Both the position numbers and the translations under genes were made by a program. From an uncultured Alistipes sp. (GTDB taxonomy: Bacteria; Bacteroidota; Bacteroidia; Bacteroidales; Rikenellaceae), in contig CAAGKW010000284.1 of assembly GCA_900770585.1 (NCBI GenBank), positions 1 through 6,333 of the forward strand: 6,333 bases of DNA, read 5' to 3'. This document shows positions 1 to 5,442 of this stretch, one piece after another. The notes beneath the pieces are model-generated. The model had not been told where the DNA came from, made no database searches, and saw only the letters and a list, made by a program, of their open reading frames with translations. The number at the start of each line of letters is the position of its first letter. The first letter of the stretch is position 1.

Positions 1-692
1 CCATACGAAGTGTCCTTCATACCCAGCACGTCGAATACGTTCTTCTGAGCAAACTCAGCCAAAGTCTGACCCGTAACAGCCTCCAATACGTGCTGCAACG
101 AAATGAAATTCAAGCAGCTATAACGGAAACGGCTCTTGGGAGCAAACGAACGAGGGCAAGTCTTGATATAGTCCAACAGCGCCTTCGGGTTAGCACCACC
201 CTGCTCAACAACCGTTGCAACGGGAGCATACGCGGGCAGACCCGACGAGTGAGTCAGCAGGTCGGCAATGCGAATATCGATCGTATCGCCCTTCTCGGTT
301 GCGTAACCCTTGAAACCGGGCAGGTAATCCTTCACCTTATCGGTCAGGCGGATCTTGCCTCGCTCGACCAAAATCATCATACAAACAGCCGTCGAAGTGG
401 GCTTGCTGACCGATGCCAAATCGAAGATGGTATTCTTCTTCATCGGAGCCTTCTCGGGCAGCCACTGCTTATCGCCAAATGCCTCCAAATGAACGAGTTT
501 GCCGTGGCGAACAACTGCAAACACTGCACCCGGAAAATCCTTCTTGGCAGCCGCCTCAGCGATCAGGCGATCGGCCTCTTCGAGCATTTTGGGATTCATT
601 CCAACTGATTCGGGCTTCGCCTTTTCGAGCGACTGCGCCGAAACTACGGTCGCCATCAGCACGGCAACCAACAAAGTTACGATACGTTTCAT
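1..692 (-). CDS. Beta-lactamase-family serine hydrolase, N-terminal part (runs off left edge)
   Basis: The visible 230 residues form the N-terminal part of a secreted serine hydrolase of the class C beta-lactamase/penicillin-binding-protein-like fold (COG1680 type). Residues 1-19 are a Sec signal peptide: a KR pair, a hydrophobic core, and likely cleavage after VVSA. The catalytic SxxK motif is S94-V-S-K97 within DLASVSKPTS. LLTHSSGLP at 145-153 is the conserved segment typical of this family. The second motif region is Y191-S-C-L-N195, where the usual YxN would put Asn (or Asp) in the place of Cys193. The start at 690-692 gives the signal peptide directly and lies about 30 bases downstream of a good promoter. 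The C-terminal half, including any KTG-like motif, is outside the window. Members may be esterases, D-amino peptidases, transpeptidase-like enzymes or beta-lactamases, so the substrate cannot be assigned and resistance should not be inferred. It is transcribed divergently from the export operon. Confidence 0.93.
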   Translation of the reverse strand, partial: MKRIVTLLVAVLMATVVSAQSLEKAKPESVGMNPKMLEEADRLIAEAAAKKDFPGAVFAVVRHGKLVHLEAFGDKQWLPEKAPMKKNTIFDLASVSKPTSTAVCMMILVERGKIRLTDKVKDYLPGFKGYATEKGDTIDIRIADLLTHSSGLPAYAPVATVVEQGGANPKALLDYIKTCPRSFAPKSRFRYSCLNFISLQHVLEAVTGQTLAEFAQKNVFDVLGMKDTSY

Positions 693-727
693 TTTTTGTT
701 TATATTTTTCGGTTAGTTACAATCATA

Positions 728-758
728 CAAAGATACGAACATTCGCCAAATTAACAAA
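728..758 (-). promoter_or_regulatory. Bacteroidetes-type promoter for the serine hydrolase gene
   Basis: Read on the minus strand, a TTTG element (755-758) is followed after exactly 19 bases by TATCTTTG (728-735). This matches the Bacteroidetes -33/-7 consensus TTTG-N19-TAnnTTTG. Transcription would start near 720, leaving a short A/T-rich leader of about 30 nt before the ATG at 692. The assignment rests on pattern match only. Confidence 0.75.
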
Positions 759-884
759 CATCCAACGGCCAATTTTTACATCGAAACACATAGTTTTGCT
801 ATCAGTACAATCGGCTCGGATAGCTCATTACGGTTTATTCTTATATTTTATGGTGTTTGGTGCGGATATTCGAAATAAAAAGAG

Positions 885-892
885 TATATTTG
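885..892 (+). promoter_or_regulatory. Probable -7 element of the wza-wzc-HAD operon
   Basis: TATATTTG matches the Bacteroidetes -7 consensus TAnnTTTG and lies 51 bases before the ATG at 944. No TTTG stands at the ideal 19-20 base distance upstream; the nearest (856-859) is 25 bases away, so the -33 half is weak or absent. A second match, TAGTTTTG at 791-798, also lacks a -33 partner. The gap between the divergent genes (693-943) otherwise shows nothing I can name. Confidence 0.5.
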
Positions 893-943
893 CACGTTAA
901 ATCGATGTTTAATTATTTCACAAATATTCACAAGAAACGTAGA

Positions 944-1747
944 ATGAAATCTTTCAAGTTATTGGTAGTCGCAGCCGCTGTGCTGTTGGCGTCGTGTGGT
1001 ACGCAGAAAAAGAGCATTCTCTATCTGCAAGATGCAGTAGCAGATCAACCCGAAGCTATCGTCAATCAGTACGAGTTGAAAATCAAACCGTCGGACATTC
1101 TTGGCGTTACGGTCAATAGCCGTTATGCAGAGTTGGCCGCTCCGTTCAACCTCAACACAACCTCGTTCCTGGGCGCTACGACGGGTAAGGTCGGCGGTGG
1201 TCAGGCACAGGGTCAGGTGGTTGATGACGCAGGTTTCATCTCGATGCCCGTTCTCGGTAAGATCAAAGCCGCAGGTATGACCCGCTCGGAGCTGGCTGCC
1301 GACATCGAGCAGCGACTGATCACCGGCGGTCACATCAAGGATCCCGTAGTGAATATTCAGTTCCTGAACTTCAAAATCAACGTATTAGGCGAGGTAAGTC
1401 GTCCCGGTGAGTTTGCTATCAACTCGGATCGCGTAACGCTGTTCGACGCACTCTCGATGGCCGGCGACATCACCGATTACGGTGTGAAGGAGCGTATCAC
1501 CGTCATTCGCGAGCAGAATGGTCAGCGCACAATCGCTTATCTCGATGCCACTTCGACCAAAGTATTCGAGTCGCCCTACTACTACTTGCAGCAGAACGAT
1601 ATCATCATCGTTGATCCCGACGATATCAAGCAGGCTAATGCAAATGTCAATCAGAAGGGGCGCAACACGTTGTCGAATGTTACCTCGATTCTGTCGATTC
1701 TCGTAACTGTAACATCACTGACGTTGACCTTGATTAATCTGAAATAA
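944..1747 (+). CDS. wza: Wza-type polysaccharide export outer-membrane lipoprotein
   Basis: A 267-residue protein of the Wza/GumB/BexD outer-membrane polysaccharide export family, which forms the periplasm-to-surface conduit for capsule or exopolysaccharide. Residues 1-18 are a lipoprotein signal with lipobox L15-A-S-C18, so the mature protein should be acylated at Cys18. Residues about 42-140 fit the poly-export domain (YELKIKPSDILGVTV at the start, DPVVNIQF near the end). A SLBB-like domain follows from about 143 (INVLGEVSRPGEF). Residues about 246-265 are one hydrophobic C-terminal segment, which in this family may cross or embed in the outer membrane. The protein is shorter than E. coli Wza and appears to have a single SLBB-like domain. 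The frame stays open upstream to a TTG at 857, but that extension would cover the -7 element at 885-892 and hide the signal peptide, so ATG 944 is chosen. It is first in the operon, 13 bases before wzc. Confidence 0.94.
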   Translation: MKSFKLLVVAAAVLLASCGTQKKSILYLQDAVADQPEAIVNQYELKIKPSDILGVTVNSRYAELAAPFNLNTTSFLGATTGKVGGGQAQGQVVDDAGFISMPVLGKIKAAGMTRSELAADIEQRLITGGHIKDPVVNIQFLNFKINVLGEVSRPGEFAINSDRVTLFDALSMAGDITDYGVKERITVIREQNGQRTIAYLDATSTKVFESPYYYLQQNDIIIVDPDDIKQANANVNQKGRNTLSNVTSILSILVTVTSLTLTLINLK

Positions 1748-1760
1748 AAAGTAAAAAGAT

Positions 1761-4187
1761 ATGGAAGAGCAGAAGAAATTTACAAGTGAAGAGACCTCTT
1801 TTGGTTCAGTCGTCAGCTTCTCGCTGATGGACCTCATTCATCTTGTAATTAGCAATTGGTATTGGTTCGTGATCTCGGTGACTATCTGTATGGCTGCTGC
1901 CGTGCTCCACATCAAAAAGACTCCGAAGACTTACTCGCGTACCGCAACAATCTTGGTTAAGGACTCGCGTAAAGGTGGTAACTCGGACCTTATGGCATTT
2001 AACGATCTGGCAGGAGTCAATACCCGCAAGAGCGTTGATAATGAGTTGATTATCCTTAGCTCGAACAAGTTGCGTCACGATGTTGCTCGTCGTTTGCGTC
2101 TGGATATCAACTACTCGGACAAGGTTGGACTGCGCCCGCGTAACTTGTACGGTATCAGCCCCGTTGCAATGTCGATTGTTAACGACAACGAGACCGACAG
2201 CTTTGCATTCACGTTGACCATTGGCGCCGATAGCACCGTTTCGCTGACCGATTTTGCAGGTATGGGCGTGAATGAAAGCGCAGCGTCAAGCATAGTCAAA
2301 GCTCATCTGGGCGACACGATCAATACCCCCATCGGTGGCATCATCATCAACCCCACTCTCTATTACAACAAGAATGAGGAGGGTCACGTGATTCGCATCA
2401 GCAAGAGCAGTATCGCCGCCGCATCTGGTTTGGCAACGGTAAGCGTGGCTCTGGCGGACAAAAACTCGTCGATCATCGCAATCAGCAAAATGGATAGCAA
2501 CCCGCGTCGTGCTGAGGACATTATCAATATGCTGATCACCTGCTACGAGGACGACACCAAAGCTGACAAGAAACGTGTATCGGAGGCAACCGCAGCGTTT
2601 ATCAGCGATCGTTTGGCGTTGATTTCGAGCGAGTTGGGCGACGTTGATGAAGACGTAGCTTCGTTCAAGCAGTCGCACCAGATGGTCAGCCTCGAATCGG
2701 AGGCCGCTCGTAATATGTCGGAGAGCGACCGTTTCCGTATGGAGGGCTTGCAGCTTGAAAATCAGATTCGTATGTCGAACTTCATTAAGGATTATCTGCT
2801 CGATCCGACCCATACGAATGACCTGATTCCTGCGGCTGTTGCCGTTTCGGATCCCGCTACAAATGCGAATATCGCAAACTATAACGAAACATTGATTCGT
2901 CGCGATAAACTGCTCGCAAACTCGTCGACCAGCAACCCGATGATCCAGGAGATCGATAGCCAGCTCTCGGCTATTCGTCGCTCGATTATCGCTTCGATCG
3001 ACAACCAGATCGCAACGCTCAACATTCAGTTGGACAACATTCGTATGCAGCAAAACCGTGCAGCAAGTCGCGTCTCGGCTATTCCGCGTCAGGAGAAGCA
3101 GATCCAGAGCATCACGCGTCAGCAGAAGATCAAGGAGGAGCTGTACCTCTATCTGTTGAACAAACGCGAGGAGAACGAAATTGCGCTGAACGTTGTCGAG
3201 GGTAATGCACGTATTATCGACCCCGCATACGGCTCGGGAGCACCCGTAGCACCGATTGTTTCGTCGATTCTGCTGGCTGCGCTGTTGTTGGGTTTGGCTG
3301 TACCTCTGGCTATTCTCTACGTTATCGAGATTCTGAACACCACTATTCGTGGCCGTAAAGACCTCGAAGAGCATCTCTCGGTGCCGTTCCTTGGCGAGGT
3401 ACCCCTCTTCAAGGGTACAATGGATCACGGTATCGTAGTGCGCGACCACAGTACTGACGCGGTTTCGGAGGCAATGCGTATCATCCGCTCGAATATGACA
3501 TTTATGAAGGCGAAGAGCGAACGCTTGCAGTCGATTATGATTACCTCGTCGAATCCTCACGCCGGTAAGACCTTTATCTCGTCGAACTTGGCTATGTCGT
3601 TAGCACTGACCAACAAACGTGTCATTTTGATCGACTTCGACCTGCGTCGTCGTACACTCTCGAAGGAGTTTGGTCAGCGTCACAACCGCAAGGGTCTGAG
3701 TTCGTATCTGGCTGGTACGTTCACCGAGTTGAACGATATTATCTTCAACAGCAATATGAACGCTAACCTCGATATTATCTACGCAGGTCCTCAGCCCCCC
3801 AACCCGGCTGAGATGCTGATGAGCGAGAAACTCGACAAGATGATGGAGGAGTTGAAGACGCGTTACGACTATGTGATTATCGATGCAGTTCCGTCGATGA
3901 TGATTGCCGACGCTCAGATTATCAACCGTCTGGCCGACTTGACCATCTACGTAGTACGCGAAGGTCTGCTTGACCGTCGCCAGTTGCCCGATATCGAGCG
4001 TCTGTACACAAGTGGCAAGTTTAGCAATATGAGTATCATCCTCAATGGTTCATCGTCGAATAACGGCTACGGCTACCGTCACGGCTATGGCTACCAGTAT
4101 GGCTATGGCTACCATTACGGTCATTCGGACGATGGCGAGCAGAAGAGCAAGAAGAAATCATTGCTGGATCGATTTAAGAAAAAGTAA
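1761..4187 (+). CDS. wzc: Wzc-type polysaccharide co-polymerase with fused BY-family tyrosine autokinase
   Basis: An 808-residue inner-membrane protein that in this family controls polymer length and couples assembly to export through ATP-dependent tyrosine autophosphorylation. In order: a Wzz-like N-terminal region with TM1 at about 32-51; a long periplasmic region, largely helical/coiled-coil from about 270; a GNVR-type segment (about 439-480, IPRQEKQIQS onward); TM2 at about 497-521; then the cytoplasmic kinase. Kinase motifs visible are E570-x2-R573-x2-R576 (the oligomerisation motif of BY-kinases), Walker A with G602-K603-T604, Walker A' VILIDFDLRR (621-630, D625 and D627) and Walker B YVIID (704-708). 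Walker A reads PHAGKT rather than the more usual PGEGKS/T. The C-terminus holds eight tyrosines in residues 770-786, the expected autophosphorylation cluster, followed by a lysine-rich end. The fused membrane-plus-kinase form resembles E. coli Wzc, not the split CapA/CapB of Firmicutes. It sits between wza and the HAD gene, 7 bases before the latter. Confidence 0.95.
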   Translation: MEEQKKFTSEETSFGSVVSFSLMDLIHLVISNWYWFVISVTICMAAAVLHIKKTPKTYSRTATILVKDSRKGGNSDLMAFNDLAGVNTRKSVDNELIILSSNKLRHDVARRLRLDINYSDKVGLRPRNLYGISPVAMSIVNDNETDSFAFTLTIGADSTVSLTDFAGMGVNESAASSIVKAHLGDTINTPIGGIIINPTLYYNKNEEGHVIRISKSSIAAASGLATVSVALADKNSSIIAISKMDSNPRRAEDIINMLITCYEDDTKADKKRVSEATAAFISDRLALISSELGDVDEDVASFKQSHQMVSLESEAARNMSESDRFRMEGLQLENQIRMSNFIKDYLLDPTHTNDLIPAAVAVSDPATNANIANYNETLIRRDKLLANSSTSNPMIQEIDSQLSAIRRSIIASIDNQIATLNIQLDNIRMQQNRAASRVSAIPRQEKQIQSITRQQKIKEELYLYLLNKREENEIALNVVEGNARIIDPAYGSGAPVAPIVSSILLAALLLGLAVPLAILYVIEILNTTIRGRKDLEEHLSVPFLGEVPLFKGTMDHGIVVRDHSTDAVSEAMRIIRSNMTFMKAKSERLQSIMITSSNPHAGKTFISSNLAMSLALTNKRVILIDFDLRRRTLSKEFGQRHNRKGLSSYLAGTFTELNDIIFNSNMNANLDIIYAGPQPPNPAEMLMSEKLDKMMEELKTRYDYVIIDAVPSMMIADAQIINRLADLTIYVVREGLLDRRQLPDIERLYTSGKFSNMSIILNGSSSNNGYGYRHGYGYQYGYGYHYGHSDDGEQKSKKKSLLDRFKKK
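4065..4118 (+). repeat. Three 18-bp tandem repeats encoding the Wzc tyrosine cluster
   Basis: Three in-frame 18-base units (4065-4082, 4083-4100, 4101-4118) of the form GGCTAYGGCTAC plus six variable bases encode GYGYRH, GYGYQY and GYGYHY. A partial unit (GGT CAT, encoding GH) follows. Units 2 and 3 differ only within their last six bases. Together they supply all eight C-terminal tyrosines of the kinase. Because the unit is a multiple of three, gain or loss of a copy would change the tyrosine number without breaking the frame. Confidence 0.9.
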
Positions 4188-4194
4188 ATAGACA

Positions 4195-4572
4195 ATGATT
4201 ATTGCACTCGATTTTGACGGCACAGTCGTTACGCACGAGTATCCTTACATCGGTGAGGATATTGGAGCCGTGCCCGTTTTGAAGGAGCTGGTGGCTGCCG
4301 GTCATAAGTTGATCCTGTTCACAATGCGTAGCGGCAAGCTACTCGACGACGCTCTGGCTTGGTTTGCTCAGAATGGCATCGAACTCTATGCCGTGAACGA
4401 GAACCCCGAACAAACCTCGTGGACCTCGTCGGTCAAGGTACACGCCAATATGTATATTGACGACTGTGCGCTGGGTTGCCCGATTCGATTCGAAGATGGT
4501 ATCCGTCGCCCGTTTGTCGATTGGCAAAAAGTTCGCGAAATATTGGCATACAATCGAGTGATTGCTGAATAA
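4195..4572 (+). CDS. Minimal HAD-superfamily hydrolase (phosphatase-like)
   Basis: A 125-residue haloacid-dehalogenase-fold protein, probably a phosphohydrolase. Motif I is D6-F-D-G-T10 (nucleophile D6, acid/base D8), motif II is the Thr of LFTMRSG (T43), motif III is probably K81, and motif IV is the D89-D90 pair in YIDDCALGCP. These are the standard Mg2+-dependent HAD catalytic positions, and all are present. There is no room for a C1 or C2 cap insertion, so the active site should be open and may accept large substrates, possibly a phosphoprotein or phosphosugar. No signal peptide is seen, so it should be cytoplasmic. It starts 7 bases after the wzc stop and precedes the operon terminator, so it is almost certainly co-transcribed. 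Position suggests, but does not prove, a role in polysaccharide precursor metabolism or in reversing Wzc phosphorylation. Small capless HADs of this kind are common in Bacteroidetes without assigned substrates. Confidence 0.88.
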   Translation: MIIALDFDGTVVTHEYPYIGEDIGAVPVLKELVAAGHKLILFTMRSGKLLDDALAWFAQNGIELYAVNENPEQTSWTSSVKVHANMYIDDCALGCPIRFEDGIRRPFVDWQKVREILAYNRVIAE

Positions 4573-4599
4573 GGCAGTTCGCAAAGCAAAGATAGTTGG

Positions 4600-4642
4600 A
4601 TCACGGGATCGCACATTACAGGTGGCGGTCCCGTGATTTTTT
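4600..4642 (+). terminator. Intrinsic terminator of the wza-wzc-HAD operon
   Basis: A 13-bp stem (ATCACGGGATCGC at 4600-4612 with GCGGTCCCGTGAT at 4625-4637, including one G-U pair) closes a 12-base loop and runs into six Ts (4637-4642). It begins 27 bases after the HAD stop codon. Orientation and T-tract fit plus-strand termination. Confidence 0.9.
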
Positions 4643-4689
4643 GCATCATCACACCATTAATTCAGCCCCTATACAAATCGCACACGCAC

Positions 4690-4810
4690 AAAACAAAATT
4701 CGCCCGTCGCAGAACGCAACGGACGAATTTCCAGAGAATATTAGTGAGTAAAAGGGAGATCAAAATCTTTCGTTAGCAAATCGCACTAAACAGCTGTTCG
4801 GAACAATTTT
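4690..4810 (-). ncRNA. Candidate small RNA between convergent genes
   Basis: This interval of about 120 bases is bounded on the minus strand by a promoter-like pair (4817-4848) and by the hairpin/U-tract at 4696-4730. No credible coding frame fits between them. Near the 5' end the sequence contains the inverted repeat TGTTC-G-GAACA (4795-4805), which could form a small hairpin. I do not recognise it as 6S, tmRNA, RNase P, SRP RNA or a riboswitch. Ends are estimated from the flanking signals; existence of the RNA is an inference. Confidence 0.3.
4696..4730 (-). terminator. Minus-strand hairpin with U-rich tail, possible end of a small RNA
   Basis: Read on the minus strand, 4730-4716 and 4710-4696 pair over 15 bases with a 5-base loop (4711-4715). 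The two imperfect positions are G-U wobbles on this strand but C-A mismatches on the plus strand. On the minus strand the stem is followed by TTTTGTTTTG; on the plus strand no T-tract follows. The hairpin is therefore better as a minus-strand terminator. No protein gene on that strand ends nearby, and the 110-residue protein's own terminator lies about 240 bases upstream. It may end a non-coding transcript starting near 4810. Confidence 0.6.
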
Positions 4811-4816
4811 GCAGTA

Positions 4817-4848
4817 CAAAAGTACATTTTGTTTTTGTATTATCCAAA
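4817..4848 (-). promoter_or_regulatory. Possible Bacteroidetes-type promoter in the intergenic region
   Basis: On the minus strand, TTTG (4845-4848) is followed after 20 bases by TACTTTTG (4817-4824), matching TTTG-N19/20-TAnnTTTG. The surroundings are very A/T-rich, so a chance match is possible. If real, it starts transcription near 4810 toward the hairpin at 4696-4730. Confidence 0.4.
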
Positions 4849-4965
4849 TTTTTCCAAGAAAAATGTTCGTTATTTCGTAATTTTTGGCACAAAATACCAT
4901 AATTGGTCTATGGGTCGGGAAACGAGTAAGTATAAGTACCAATCCAAAATTGGCCAAAACCGCAC

Positions 4966-4998
4966 AAAAAAAAGATCGCCCCTCGGAAGGGACGATCT
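4966..4998 (-). terminator. Intrinsic terminator of the 110-residue protein gene
   Basis: On the minus strand an 11-bp stem (4998-4988 with 4983-4973, one G-U pair) closes a UCCG tetraloop and is followed by a run of eight Ts (complement of the A-run 4966-4973). It begins 27 bases after the stop codon of the gene at 5026-5358. It also cuts through a 81-codon minus-strand reading frame (4760-5005), which argues against that frame being a gene. Confidence 0.93.
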
Positions 4999-5025
4999 CA
5001 ACCACTAAAATCTTAACGATTCGGA

Positions 5026-5358
5026 TTACTTGTGCATCTCGCTCAGTTTAACGAAGAGCTCCTCGAAACGAGTGCCGATCTCCTGACGCAATGCTGCGTA
5101 CTGACGCTTAACCAACACCGAGCTGCAATCGCACTTGCGGGGCATCTTGCCCAACTTGCCTGCGGCCTCACGGGGTTTCTTGCCGAAAGGATTGTTAACC
5201 TTGCTGAACAACTCGTTGCGCAGATCAACACCCTCCTTCATCAGATCGAAGATCTCCTTCTCCTTCTCAGGCTGGTAGTAGAAAGCCATATCGCAATCGA
5301 ATACCAACTCTTCGAGTACGTAATCGATATCCTTCTTAAGACGACGTAAGTTTGCCAT
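5026..5358 (-). CDS. Small conserved-type Bacteroidetes protein of unknown function (110 aa)
   Basis: I cannot assign a function. The 110-residue protein has no signal peptide or membrane segment and is probably cytoplasmic. It looks largely helical: an N-terminal MANLRRLKKDIDYVLEEL stretch, a second charged helix at about 30-52 (KEKEIFDLMKEGVDLRNEL), a basic Gly/Pro-containing linker (about 55-75), and a C-terminal helix at about 80-108. Three cysteines are present: C22 in DCD and a C76-D-C78 pair after the linker. The N-terminal LRRLKKDIDYVLEEL pattern resembles small hypothetical proteins I recall from Bacteroides and relatives; this is recollection, not a search. Coding is supported by its own -7 element (5387-5394), a short A/T-rich leader and a strong terminator just past the stop (4966-4998), which suggest a monocistronic unit. 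The opposite strand is open over the same span, but that is a codon-usage shadow. Confidence 0.85.
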   Translation of the reverse strand: MANLRRLKKDIDYVLEELVFDCDMAFYYQPEKEKEIFDLMKEGVDLRNELFSKVNNPFGKKPREAAGKLGKMPRKCDCSSVLVKRQYAALRQEIGTRFEELFVKLSEMHK

Positions 5359-5386
5359 AATTATGAAATGTTTAATTAGATTTTCA

Positions 5387-5394
5387 CAAATATA
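5387..5394 (-). promoter_or_regulatory. Probable -7 element for the 110-residue protein gene
   Basis: On the minus strand TATATTTG matches the Bacteroidetes -7 consensus and lies 28 bases before the ATG at 5358, implying a leader of roughly 20 nt. No TTTG stands 19-20 bases further upstream, where an inverted repeat (5399-5433) sits instead, so the -33 half is poor. Confidence 0.55.
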
Positions 5395-5398
5395 GCAA

Positions 5399-5433
5399 TT
5401 TTTTCGACGCCGCCGACGTTTTCATCGAAAAAA
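5399..5433. repeat. Inverted repeat between the OmpA-like and 110-residue protein genes
   Basis: TTTTTTCGA (5399-5407) is repeated in inverted form as TCGAAAAAA (5425-5433) across a 17-base GC-rich spacer. It lies 10 bases beyond the stop codon of the OmpA-like gene and immediately upstream of the -7 element at 5387-5394. It could be a weak terminator with A/T in the stem itself, or an operator site overlapping the -33 region; the sequence alone does not decide. Confidence 0.4.
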
Positions 5434-5442
5434 ATCTCACTT

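Noticed and set aside
90..608. Plus-strand open frames across 90-900 opposite the serine hydrolase
   Set aside because: They are antisense to a gene with an intact signal peptide and SxxK motif, and their translations show no family features.
791..798. TAGTTTTG as an alternative plus-strand -7 element for the export operon
   Set aside because: It has no TTTG at 19-20 bases upstream and would give a leader of about 145 nt; the match at 885-892 is better placed, though this one cannot be fully excluded.
857..943. N-terminal extension of Wza to a TTG at 857
   Set aside because: The extension would contain the TATATTTG -7 element and bury the lipoprotein signal peptide 29 residues inside the protein.
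2286..3560. A 424-codon open frame on the minus strand inside wzc
   Set aside because: It lies wholly antisense to a clear kinase gene; the translation is rich in Arg, Cys and His with no family motifs. It arises from codon usage of wzc.
4760..5005. An 81-codon minus-strand frame in the intergenic region
   Set aside because: It starts upstream of and runs through the terminator hairpin at 4966-4998, overlaps very A/T-rich DNA, and looks non-protein-like.
5032..5349. A 105-codon plus-strand frame opposite the 110-residue protein gene
   Set aside because: The minus-strand gene has a matching -7 element and terminator, and its product looks like a typical charged helical protein; the plus frame has neither signal.
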